From an uncultured Collinsella sp. (lineage in GTDB: Bacteria > Actinomycetota > Coriobacteriia > Coriobacteriales > Coriobacteriaceae), in NCBI GenBank assembly GCA_902495545.1, contig CABUXM010000002.1, forward strand, positions 1 to 64,000: DNA of 64,000 bases, given 5' to 3'. The translations under genes were made by a program, and so were the position numbers. The notes beneath the pieces were generated by a model that saw nothing but the letters and a program-made list of their open reading frames with translations, did not search any database and was not told where the DNA came from. Positions 35,865 to 43,748 of this stretch are shown here, one piece after another (position 1 is the first letter of the stretch; every line of letters starts with the position of its first letter).

Positions 35865-36287
35865 ACGGAACTCCCTTCGTATCGGCACCGCGTGAGATGC
35901 GGTGTTGATTACTAACGAACGAGTCATAGATTAGGCTCGTCGTGTTTCCGCAACATTACCGTTATGTTGCTGTCGCGAAACCAATCAATGAGGTTACCCT
36001 ATCGAGGCGGCGTTGCCACCCTCAACAGCCAATCAACTGCATAAATTGCAGACCTCTCCCCATAGTTTAAGGGTAGTCAATTTGGGATGGGGCTCTATTA
36101 ACTGGTATTTCGCATCAGATACCATTCAATATAGCCCTTTCCTACATTGACCGCTCTGCTATAGGCAATGCCGATAGCAAGGCATCTTTGATTGGTATCC
36201 CTAAATCGCGAGTAAAACTCCACCGCGGCACAGTGGTGCTGTAGAATCCTTACAACACATCGCACTAAATATCTAAAGGAGCACGAT
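35865..36287. promoter_or_regulatory. Divergent region between glutamine synthetase and the methionine operon
   Basis: 423 bases without a gene. GCAACAT/ATGTTGC (35950-35956 / 35964-35970), flanked by GTTTC/GAAAC, forms a palindromic element about 90 bases upstream of glnA. The right half is AT-richer and leads into AAAGGAG before metF. I see no S-box or cobalamin riboswitch core upstream of metF. Confidence 0.4.
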
Positions 36288-37160
36288 ATGCGCGTCGACG
36301 AGGTTTTTAAGCAGGCAGCATCCCAGGGCATCACGCCCGTTTCGTTTGAGATGTTCCCGCCCAAGGGCGAGCTTACCCTCGACACGGCTCGCAAGGTAGC
36401 AGGCAACCTGTGCAAGCTTTCGCCGAGCTTTGTCTCGGTCACTTGTTCCGCTGGCGGCTCGGGTAACGGTGCCACCACCGCCCCCATCGCGCATATGATT
36501 TCGAGCGAATTCGATACACCCTCGGTGGCACACCTTACCTGCGTGGGCCGCACGCATGCCGATATCGCCGCCAAGATCGACGAGTATCGCACAGCCGGCG
36601 TTGAAAACATCCTGGCCCTGCGCGGCGACCTGCCCGCTGGCGCGACCGAGGACGACAAGCCCGCCTCCGACTACGCCTACGCCCGTGACCTCATCCCCGA
36701 GCTCGTCGACGCCGGCTTTTGCGTGGGCGCCGCAGCCTACCCCGAGGGCCACATTGCCTGCGAGGATCTCAACCTCTCGGTCGAGCACCTCAAGCAAAAG
36801 CAAGACGCCGGCGCGAGCTTCTTTGTGACACAGCTCTTCTTTGATAACGAGTGCTTCTATCGCTTCCGCGAGCTTGCCGACAAGGCCGGCATCACCGTGC
36901 CTATTACCGCGGGCATCATGCCGTTTATGGGCAAGTCGCAGATCAGCCGCATGGTCTTTATGTGCGGCGCGTCGCTGCCCTCCCCCGTCATCAAGATTCT
37001 CGCCAAGTACGAGAACGACCCCGAGAGCCTGCAGGCAGCCGGTGTAGATTATGCCGCCCGCCAGCTTTGCGACCTCAAGGAGCACGGCACCGACGGTCTG
37101 CACCTGTACACTATGAACCGTCCTGCAATCGCCGCGACCATTATGGAGCGTCTGGGGTAA
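36288..37160 (+). CDS. metF: 5,10-methylenetetrahydrofolate reductase
   Basis: A flavoprotein that reduces methylene-THF to methyl-THF, supplying the methyl group for methionine synthesis. The 290-residue protein shows SFEMFPPKGELTLDT, SVTCSAGGSGNGAT, ILALRGDLPAG, AAYPEGH and GASFFVTQLFFDNECFYRF, all in the expected order. AAAGGAG precedes the ATG. Its stop overlaps the start of the MetH-activation gene (TAATG), and metH follows, giving a compact three-gene operon for the methyl branch of methionine synthesis. Confidence 0.97.
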   Translation: MRVDEVFKQAASQGITPVSFEMFPPKGELTLDTARKVAGNLCKLSPSFVSVTCSAGGSGNGATTAPIAHMISSEFDTPSVAHLTCVGRTHADIAAKIDEYRTAGVENILALRGDLPAGATEDDKPASDYAYARDLIPELVDAGFCVGAAAYPEGHIACEDLNLSVEHLKQKQDAGASFFVTQLFFDNECFYRFRELADKAGITVPITAGIMPFMGKSQISRMVFMCGASLPSPVIKILAKYENDPESLQAAGVDYAARQLCDLKEHGTDGLHLYTMNRPAIAATIMERLG

Positions 37161-37948
37161 TGGAAAAACCGCACGTCGATACAACCGTTGTTGAAGTGCC
37201 GGCCGACCTTGCGTCGCCGGCGCTTTACCGTATCGACGCTGCCCACCACCCTCGTGTCGACCGTGCCGAGATGCTGCGGTATCTGGGTTACGGCGGCCAG
37301 CAGATTGAGCCCGAGCTGTCCCGACGAATTGAGCTTGTAGTCGAACGCCTAGAGCTGGATATCGAGCCCCGTGGCGTGCGCCGCGTATTTGCCATCGATG
37401 CCACGGGCGTCGATGAACAGGGCGAGCCCTGCATTCGCTTGGTCGGCACCAACGTTGAACTGCGCGGTCGCGATATCTATCGCCACCTTAAGGACGCCCG
37501 CCTTGCCGCACTCATGGCATGCACCCTCGGCATGGACGCCGAGCGTCGCCTGCGCACCACGGGAGCCCAGCAACCCCTAGAGGGAGCCGTGCTCGATGCC
37601 GCATGCTCCGCCTACGTGGAGGCCGCCGTCGAGCAGATGGACCAGCAAGTCAAGGCTGCGGCCGCCGCACACGGGCTCGCCGGCAACTGGCGCTTCAGTC
37701 CCGGCTATGGCGACTGCCCGCTCTCTGCCCAGCGCTCGATCGTGGATGCACTCAACGCCACGCGCCTCATTGGACTTACCGTCACCCCCACCAGCCTGCT
37801 CATGCCCACCAAGAGCGTGACCGCGGTGATCGGTCTGTTTGACGGCGAAGTCCACGACGCCCAGAGCCGCCCCACCTGCAATATCTGCCGCATGCGCGAG
37901 CACTGCCGCTTCCGCGCCGCCCACACCACCTGCTATTCCAGCCATTAG
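37160..37948 (+). CDS. Stand-alone methionine synthase activation (AdoMet-binding) domain
   Basis: A 262-residue protein corresponding to the C-terminal reactivation domain of cobalamin-dependent MetH, encoded as a separate gene. The signature NWRFSPGYGDCPLSAQRSIV (the R-x-SPGY-x-x-CP motif) and VTPTSLLMPTKSVTAVIGL are clear. The C terminus adds CNICRMREHCRF, a Cys cluster seen in stand-alone versions, which may bind a metal. It probably binds S-adenosylmethionine and re-methylates inactive cob(II)alamin on the MetH encoded next. It overlaps metF by one base and lies 9 bases before metH. Confidence 0.9.
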   Translation: MEKPHVDTTVVEVPADLASPALYRIDAAHHPRVDRAEMLRYLGYGGQQIEPELSRRIELVVERLELDIEPRGVRRVFAIDATGVDEQGEPCIRLVGTNVELRGRDIYRHLKDARLAALMACTLGMDAERRLRTTGAQQPLEGAVLDAACSAYVEAAVEQMDQQVKAAAAAHGLAGNWRFSPGYGDCPLSAQRSIVDALNATRLIGLTVTPTSLLMPTKSVTAVIGLFDGEVHDAQSRPTCNICRMREHCRFRAAHTTCYSSH

Positions 37949-37957
37949 GAGCCCCCG

Positions 37958-40516
37958 ATGTTTACTCCGCTTATCACTCATGATCTGGACGGTGCCGCGC
38001 TGGCGGCACCCGTTGATGCCGCACGCCGTAATGGCGCCACGTACAAGACGCGCACGATCGACGACCTTCGCATTAAGGACGATCGCCTGCGTGCGGCCAT
38101 CGAGGGCACGGGACACCTGCTGTTCGACGGCGGCATGGGCACCATGTTGCAGGCGGCCGGCATGAAGGCCGGCGCCCTGCCCGAGCTGCTCAACTTTGAG
38201 GAGCCACAGGTCATTACCGATATCCAGCGCCAGTACGTCGAGGCTGGCTGCGACGTAATCACCGCCAACACCTTTGGCGCCAACGCCCACAAGCTCGACG
38301 GCGCCGCCACCGTGGCAGATGTCTTTGCCGCCGCCGTCGCCTGCGCCCGCGCGGCCGGCGCCCACTACGTCGCCGGCGATATCGGCCCCATCGGCGCGCT
38401 GCTTCGCCCCTTGGGTACCCTCAGCTTCGACGAGGCCTATGACCTCTTTGCCGAGGAAGTGCGCGCCGGCGTCGCCGCGGGTGTGGACCTCTTTATTATC
38501 GAGACTATGACCGACCTGGCCGAGATCAAGGCGGCCGTCCTCGCCTGCCGCGAGAACTCCGACCTGCCCGTCTTTGCCACCATGACCTTTGAGGAAGACG
38601 GTCGCACCTTCCTGGGCACGAGTCCCGAGGTTGCCGCCATCACGCTCGATGCCATCGGCGCCGATGTCCTGGGCATCAACTGCAGCCAGGGCCCGGCCGA
38701 GCTCCGGGGACTCGCTGCACGCATGCTCACCGTTACCGACAAGCCCATCATGGTGCAGGCCAACGCAGGACTGCCCCGCGTGGACGACGACGGCAACACC
38801 GTCTTTGATATCCAGGCGCCCGAGTACGCCGCGGCCGTCGCCGGCATGATCAAGGATGGCGTGAGCGTCGTGGGCGGTTGCTGCGGCACCACGCCCGTGC
38901 ACATGGCGGCCTTGCGCACGCTTATCGACAACCACACGCCCAGTCCGCGCCATCGCAAGCCCAGCATGTCGGTCACGAGCGCCCAGACGGTCGTGGACCT
39001 TCCCTGCGATGGCCACAAGATCGCCGTCATCGGCGAGCGCATCAATCCCACCGGCAAAAAGCGCCTGCAGCAGGCCCTGCGCGACGGCGATCTGGACTAC
39101 GTCGTAAGTCAGGGCATCAGCCAGCAAGAACAGGGCGCCGATATCCTGGACGTTAACGTGGGCCTGCCCGAGATCGACGAGGTCAAGATTATCCAGCAGG
39201 CCACCGAGCAGCTCCAGGGCTCCACGCTCCTGCCGCTGCAGATCGACTCCACCGATCCCGCCGCTGTCGAGGCCGCCGTACGCCGCTACGCCGGCAAGCC
39301 CATCATCAACTCGGTCAACGGCAAGCAGCAGATCATGGATGAGATCTTTCCGCTGGTCGCCCACTATGGAACCAACGTCGTCGGCCTCACGCTCGACGAA
39401 GGCGGCATCCCCGATACCGCCGAGGCTCGCTTCGCCATCGCCGAGCGCATCGTGGCCGAGGCCGCCCGCTACGGCATCGGCCCGGACCGCATCCTCATCG
39501 ACTGCCTGGTCATGACCGCCTCGACCAACCAGCGCCAGGCTGAGCAGATCCTGCGCGCCATGTCTATGTGCAAGGAGCGCCTGGGCGTCAAATGCGCACT
39601 CGGCGTGTCGAACATCAGCTTTGGCCTGCCCGCGCGGCCGCTGCTGGGCTCGGTCTTTTTGGCCGCCGCCTTTGGTGCAGGTCTGGACGCCCCCATCATG
39701 AACCCGGGTTCCAAGCGCTTTATGGATACCGTCTACAGCTATCGCGTGCTGAGCGTTGAGGACGAGGGCTCGACCGGATACATCGAGCGCTACGCTGGCT
39801 GGACCGATCCGTATAAGATCGCCGCGAACCCGGCAGCGGCCCAGACCGCATCGACCGACGCCGCGCCCGCTGCTGACACCGCCGGCACCGACGGCAACGA
39901 CGACCCCATCCGCCACATGGTCGTCTCGGGCCGCAAGGGCGAAATTGCGGCCGAGACCGAGCGCCTGCTGGCCGACCACGACGCTATGGAACTCATCAAC
40001 AATCACTTTATCCCCGCCCTCGACGAGGTCGGAGTCCTCTTTGACCAGGGCAAGTTCTTCTTGCCGCAGCTCATGGCCTCGGCCGAGGCCGCGCGCGTGG
40101 GCTTCGATACCATCAAACGCCTGATGCCCGCCGGCGAGATTGCCGACAAGGGTAAGATCTGCGTGGCCACCGTCAAGGGCGACATCCACGATATTGGCAA
40201 GAACATCGTCAAAATGCTGCTCGACAACTACGGCTACACCGTCTTTGACCTTGGCCGCGACGTCGATCCACAGGAGGTACTCAAGACCGTCAAGGAGCGT
40301 GACATCAAGCTCGTCGGCCTCTCGGCGCTTATGACTACCACCGTCGTGGCCATGGAAGAGACCATCAAGCTGCTTCATGCCGAGGTGCCGGGCGTCAAGA
40401 TCATCGTAGGCGGCGCCGTACTCACCCCCGAATACGCCAAGCAGATCGGCGCGGACTACTACGCCAAGGACGCCGCCGAGAGCGCTCGTATCGCCGAAGA
40501 GGTCTTTGGGCAGTAA
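37958..40516 (+). CDS. metH: Cobalamin-dependent methionine synthase lacking the activation domain
   Basis: It transfers the methyl of methyl-THF to homocysteine through B12. The 852-residue chain contains the homocysteine domain (HLLFDGGMGTMLQAAGMKAG; zinc cysteines in GINCSQGP and GGCCGTTP), the pterin domain (VIGERINPTGKKRLQQAL), the helical cap, and the B12-binding domain with the cobalt-ligating His744 in GDIHDIGKNIVKMLLDNYG. A flexible Ala/Asp-rich linker lies near 625-645. The AdoMet domain of E. coli-type MetH (~1,230 aa) is absent and supplied by the preceding gene. The N-terminal ~45 residues precede the usual family start. Confidence 0.96.
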   Translation: MFTPLITHDLDGAALAAPVDAARRNGATYKTRTIDDLRIKDDRLRAAIEGTGHLLFDGGMGTMLQAAGMKAGALPELLNFEEPQVITDIQRQYVEAGCDVITANTFGANAHKLDGAATVADVFAAAVACARAAGAHYVAGDIGPIGALLRPLGTLSFDEAYDLFAEEVRAGVAAGVDLFIIETMTDLAEIKAAVLACRENSDLPVFATMTFEEDGRTFLGTSPEVAAITLDAIGADVLGINCSQGPAELRGLAARMLTVTDKPIMVQANAGLPRVDDDGNTVFDIQAPEYAAAVAGMIKDGVSVVGGCCGTTPVHMAALRTLIDNHTPSPRHRKPSMSVTSAQTVVDLPCDGHKIAVIGERINPTGKKRLQQALRDGDLDYVVSQGISQQEQGADILDVNVGLPEIDEVKIIQQATEQLQGSTLLPLQIDSTDPAAVEAAVRRYAGKPIINSVNGKQQIMDEIFPLVAHYGTNVVGLTLDEGGIPDTAEARFAIAERIVAEAARYGIGPDRILIDCLVMTASTNQRQAEQILRAMSMCKERLGVKCALGVSNISFGLPARPLLGSVFLAAAFGAGLDAPIMNPGSKRFMDTVYSYRVLSVEDEGSTGYIERYAGWTDPYKIAANPAAAQTASTDAAPAADTAGTDGNDDPIRHMVVSGRKGEIAAETERLLADHDAMELINNHFIPALDEVGVLFDQGKFFLPQLMASAEAARVGFDTIKRLMPAGEIADKGKICVATVKGDIHDIGKNIVKMLLDNYGYTVFDLGRDVDPQEVLKTVKERDIKLVGLSALMTTTVVAMEETIKLLHAEVPGVKIIVGGAVLTPEYAKQIGADYYAKDAAESARIAEEVFGQ

Positions 40517-40541
40517 CACAACGGAAACAACCAAGCACCAA

Positions 40542-40579
40542 AACGTGCCGCACGCGCCACTTGGCACGTGCGGCACGTT
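40542..40579. terminator. Strong hairpin downstream of metH
   Basis: AACGTGCCGCAC (40542-40553) pairs exactly with 40568-40579. The loop itself contains GCC/GGC pairing. No T-run follows. The GTGCGGCAC element also occurs at 28531-28540 in the intergenic region there, so this may be a repeated palindrome as well as a transcript end. Confidence 0.55.
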
Positions 40580-40624
40580 AGAATAGAAAAGACTATGCTC
40601 GTTTTGGCAGATAGGAGCGCAAGG

Positions 40625-41989
40625 ATGGCGATCACGCCCGCAGAAATCGCGGAAACCCGCGGCATGGTTGAGGAGCAGAACCTCGACATCAGGACCATCA
40701 CCATGGGTGTTTCGCTCATGGGTTGCGGTGACGAGAACCTCGACCGCATGTGCACGAAGATCTACGACCACGTGACGCACACGGCTGAGCATCTGGTCGA
40801 GACCGCCGAGAACCTCGAGCGCGAGTACGGTATCCCCATCGTCAACAAGCGCGTCTCCGTCACCCCGGTGGCGCAGATCGCCGCGTGCTGCAAGGATGAG
40901 GACCTCACCCCCATCGCGCATGCCCTCGACCGCGCGGCAGAGACGCTCGGCATCGATTACCTGGGTGGCTTCTCCGCACTCGTCCAGAAGGGCATCGGCG
41001 ACGCCGATCGCCGCGTCATCCAGTCCATCCCCCAGGCGCTCGCTACCACGAGCCGAGTCTGCTCCAGTGTCAACGTCGCTAGCCTGCGCGCCGGCATCAA
41101 CATGGACGCCGTGCTTATGGCCGCCCAGACCATCATCGATGCCGCTAAACTCACGGCCGACCAGGATTCCGTCGGCGCTTCCAAGTTTGTCTGCTTTGCC
41201 AACATGGTCGAGGACTCCCCGTTTATGGCGGGCGCCGTCCACGGCGGTGGCGAGGCCGACGCCGTCATCAACGTGGGTGTCTCGGGCCCCGGCGTTATGG
41301 CCGCAGCCCTGGAGACGCTGCCCGATTCCGCATCGATGATGGAGGTCGCCGAGAAGATTAAGCAGACCGCCTTTAAGATCACCCGTGCCGGTGAGCTCAT
41401 GAGCCGCGAGGCCGCCCATCGCTTGGGTGTCGAGAAGGGCATCGTCGACCTGTCGCTGGCGCCTACGCCTGCCATCGGCGACTCCGTTGCCCGCATCCTC
41501 GAGATCATCGGCGTGGGCACCTGTGGTGGCCCGGGCACGACCTGCGCGCTCGCCATGCTCAACGATGCCGTCAAGAAGGGCGGCGTCATGGCCAGCTCCA
41601 GCGTGGGCGGTCTCTCCGGCGCCTTTATCCCCGTATCCGAGGACGCCGGCATGATCGCCGCCGTCGAGGCCGGTGCACTTTCGCTCGAGAAGCTCGAGGC
41701 CATGACCTGCGTGTGCTCCGTTGGCCTGGACATGATCGCCATCCCCGGCGACACCCCGGTCGAGACCATCGCCGGCATCATCGCCGACGAGATGGCTATC
41801 GGCGTCATCAATAACAAGACCACGGCCGTCCGCGTGATTCCCGCCATCGGCAAGGGCGTGGGCGACTGCGTCGAGTACGGCGGCCTGTTCGGCCGTGCGC
41901 CCATCATGCCGGTGAACCCCAACGCCGGCACCGTGCTTGCCCACCGTGGTGGACGCTTCCCGGCACCGCTGAACTCGCTCAAGAACTAG
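40625..41989 (+). CDS. UPF0210 (DUF711, PFL family) protein
   Basis: A 454-residue member of the UPF0210 family, widely conserved in anaerobes and related in fold to pyruvate formate-lyase-like barrels; its function is unproven. It is strongly conserved throughout: [102 protein letters not shown] 40625 is used because AGGAG lies 7 bases upstream; a start 30 bases earlier is possible. In many genomes a small ACT-domain UPF0237 gene precedes it, but none is found here. A large nested palindrome follows. Confidence 0.95.
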   Translation: MAITPAEIAETRGMVEEQNLDIRTITMGVSLMGCGDENLDRMCTKIYDHVTHTAEHLVETAENLEREYGIPIVNKRVSVTPVAQIAACCKDEDLTPIAHALDRAAETLGIDYLGGFSALVQKGIGDADRRVIQSIPQALATTSRVCSSVNVASLRAGINMDAVLMAAQTIIDAAKLTADQDSVGASKFVCFANMVEDSPFMAGAVHGGGEADAVINVGVSGPGVMAAALETLPDSASMMEVAEKIKQTAFKITRAGELMSREAAHRLGVEKGIVDLSLAPTPAIGDSVARILEIIGVGTCGGPGTTCALAMLNDAVKKGGVMASSSVGGLSGAFIPVSEDAGMIAAVEAGALSLEKLEAMTCVCSVGLDMIAIPGDTPVETIAGIIADEMAIGVINNKTTAVRVIPAIGKGVGDCVEYGGLFGRAPIMPVNPNAGTVLAHRGGRFPAPLNSLKN

Positions 41990-42007
41990 CCCAGGGATAC
42001 GAGGCGA

Positions 42008-42141
42008 GGAACCCCGGGAAGGGCAAATATATAAGGTCGCCTGCTCGGACAGTCCTGACTCGCACGGAGAGCACATTAAGTGCTCTCCGGCTCGTGCGGA
42101 ACTCGCGATCGACCTTATATATTTGCCCTTCCCGGGGTTCC
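42008..42141. repeat. 134-bp nested palindrome (32-bp perfect outer stem)
   Basis: Arms 42008-42039 and 42110-42141 are exact reverse complements (starting GGAACCCCGGGAAGGGCAAA). Inside, GGAGAGCAC-ATTAA-GTGCTCTCC forms a second perfect stem, with CGCAC/GTGCG partly extending it. It lies between the UPF0210 and methyltransferase genes. It could be a terminator or an extragenic palindromic repeat. The perfect pairing of a 32-bp stem is unusual. Confidence 0.8.
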
Positions 42142-42307
42142 CGCACATCTCAACCTTGGCTGAGTTCTGTCCCATGTTGCAGTTGCTTCGCTCCTGCACC
42201 ACATGGTTGATACGGCGGTTTGGCGTTGGATCGGTTCTTTCTGATATATGCTGGTTGCGGCTCTTCTTTTGGGAGGAGTCGCTTTTTTGTTGTGAGGGGG
42301 ATGGCCC
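42142..42307 (+). promoter_or_regulatory. Leader region of the methyltransferase gene
   Basis: 166 bases, T-rich, with no gene. Candidate promoter elements (TTGGAT, then TATATG) are too close for a good sigma-70 match. GAGGGGG near 42295 is the likely ribosome binding site for the GTG start. Confidence 0.25.
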
Positions 42308-43195
42308 GTGGCTGATGATTTGATTCGCTCTGAGCTTCTTTCTGCTGATTGGAATGGCGAATGGATGCGCCTGCAGGCTGGTCGGCGGCGGGCTGATGAT
42401 TCTTTTGAGTGGGATAAGCGGGCTCGGCATTTTCGGCCGCTTGAGACTGCTCCGTATGCCCGGGATTTTATAAAGCTGTTGGCGTTAAAGCCTGGCGAGT
42501 CGGTGCTTGATATGGGGTGTGGGGCTGGGTCGATTGCCATTCCGCTTGCTCAGGCTGGGCATCCTGTGATTGCTGCTGACTTTTCCCCTGCTATGTTGGG
42601 CACGCTTGATGCTGGCATTGAGTACTATGGACTCGAGGATCGCATTACACCGCTTGAACTTGCTTGGGATGATGACTGGGATTTGGTTGGACCGGTCGCG
42701 AAAGCGGTAGATGTTGCCTTTGCCAGTCGTTCTGTCACCACGACCAACCTAAAAGGCGCGCTTGCCAAGCTTGATCGAACGGCTCGTCGGCGTTGTGCTG
42801 TCACGATGGTCGCCAACTCCAGCCCGCGCTATGACCTGCACCTGATGAACGCCATCGGTGCCTCGGTTACCTGCAGTAATGGCTTTGTGTATGCCTTTAA
42901 TATCCTCATTCAGATGGGGGCGCTGCCGCAGGTTACATACTTCGAATCGCCCCGTCGCGATACTTTCGATAGCCTTGAGGCGGGCGTGGCGGACTTCTCC
43001 CGCATGCTCGAGCACGGTAACGAGGATAAGATCGACCGTCTGCGCGACTACGTCGCTCAGCATATGATTGAGAATCCCCGTGCTGGCGAGCCGGGGTCCA
43101 AAGGAGTGCCGCAGGGACGCTATATGCTCGACCATATCCGCAAGGTCCGTTGGGCGTTTATTGCATGGGAGCCGGTCTCTTCGAGCCGTCCATAG
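42308..43195 (+). CDS. Class I SAM-dependent methyltransferase
   Basis: A 295-residue soluble methyltransferase with motif I SVLDMGCGAGSIAIPLAQAG (residues 65-84) and the acidic end of strand 2 (VIAADFSPAMLG). The substrate is unknown. The start is GTG 42308 after GAGGGGG. The first ~400 bases use GCT, GAT, TTT and CCT heavily, unlike neighbouring genes that prefer GCC, GAC and CTC, while the last third returns to local usage; this suggests a mosaic or imported origin. It lies just after the 134-bp palindrome and upstream of yhbY. Confidence 0.85.
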   Translation: MADDLIRSELLSADWNGEWMRLQAGRRRADDSFEWDKRARHFRPLETAPYARDFIKLLALKPGESVLDMGCGAGSIAIPLAQAGHPVIAADFSPAMLGTLDAGIEYYGLEDRITPLELAWDDDWDLVGPVAKAVDVAFASRSVTTTNLKGALAKLDRTARRRCAVTMVANSSPRYDLHLMNAIGASVTCSNGFVYAFNILIQMGALPQVTYFESPRRDTFDSLEAGVADFSRMLEHGNEDKIDRLRDYVAQHMIENPRAGEPGSKGVPQGRYMLDHIRKVRWAFIAWEPVSSSRP

Positions 43196-43377
43196 ACCGC
43201 TTTCGGCCGTCGTACACGTCCGCCTGTAACCCGCGCCGTTCTCCCGCTCGGCATCCGCATTCTTTTTGAACTGGGCAAACACGCCCCACACCGCGCCGTT
43301 CCTGCGCTATCGTGGGACAGCTCACGTAGATTAAGGCCCCATCGCGGGGCGCCCCATAACATAGAAAGCGAGAACCC

Positions 43378-43677
43378 ATGGCACTGACAGGAGCCCAGGT
43401 CAAGCAGCTTCGCAGCATGGCCCATCACCTCAACCCCGCCATCATCATCGGCAAGTCCGACATCAACGAGGGCACCGTCGAGCAGACGGTCGCCTACCTG
43501 GAGAAGCACGAGCTCGTTAAGTGCTCCGTACTCGATGGTTCCAGCCTTTCTGCCCGCGAGGCCGCCGAAGATCTCGCCGATCGCTGCCACGCCGAGGTCG
43601 TCCAGGTCATCGGCCGCAAGTTCTCGCTGTATCGCGAGTCCTCGCGCAAGGACATCGAGAAGATTAAGCTCGTCTAA
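43378..43677 (+). CDS. yhbY: YhbY (CRM-domain) RNA-binding protein
   Basis: A 99-residue single CRM-domain protein associated with pre-50S ribosome assembly. It contains LTGAQVKQLRSMAHHLNPAI, IIGKSDINEGTVEQTVAYLE and the C-terminal QVIGRKFSLYRESS, including the G-x-x-x-x-L-Y-R loop typical of the fold. Length is normal. A GCGAG-type ribosome binding site precedes the ATG, and a terminator follows at 43717-43748. The 182-base gap upstream has no gene. Confidence 0.95.
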   Translation: MALTGAQVKQLRSMAHHLNPAIIIGKSDINEGTVEQTVAYLEKHELVKCSVLDGSSLSAREAAEDLADRCHAEVVQVIGRKFSLYRESSRKDIEKIKLV

Positions 43678-43716
43678 GAGCCGACGATCCGGCGAGCCAA
43701 CATACATCAAGCTTGC

Positions 43717-43748
43717 GAGCGTCCGAGCAATTCGGGCGCTCATTTTTT
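43717..43748 (+). terminator. Intrinsic terminator of yhbY
   Basis: GAGCGTCCGA pairs with TTCGGGCGCTC around GCAA, followed by six T. The stem partly serves the convergent regulator gene, whose stop is at 43747. Confidence 0.8.

Noticed and set aside
33891..35915. 674-codon plus-strand open frame
   Set aside because: Exact antisense of the type III glutamine synthetase.
36000..36287. Possible SAM or cobalamin riboswitch upstream of metF
   Set aside because: None of the conserved core elements of S-box or B12-box leaders are recognisable by eye; a covariance search would decide.
42308..42310. ATG at 42301 as the methyltransferase start
   Set aside because: It is in a different frame from the methyltransferase; the GTG at 42308 is in frame and has a ribosome binding site.
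37577..42430. Very long open frame (over 1,600 codons) on the minus strand across metH and the UPF0210 gene
   Set aside because: It is antisense to well-conserved genes and consists of low-complexity Gly/Asp/His/Val text produced by GC-rich codon bias.
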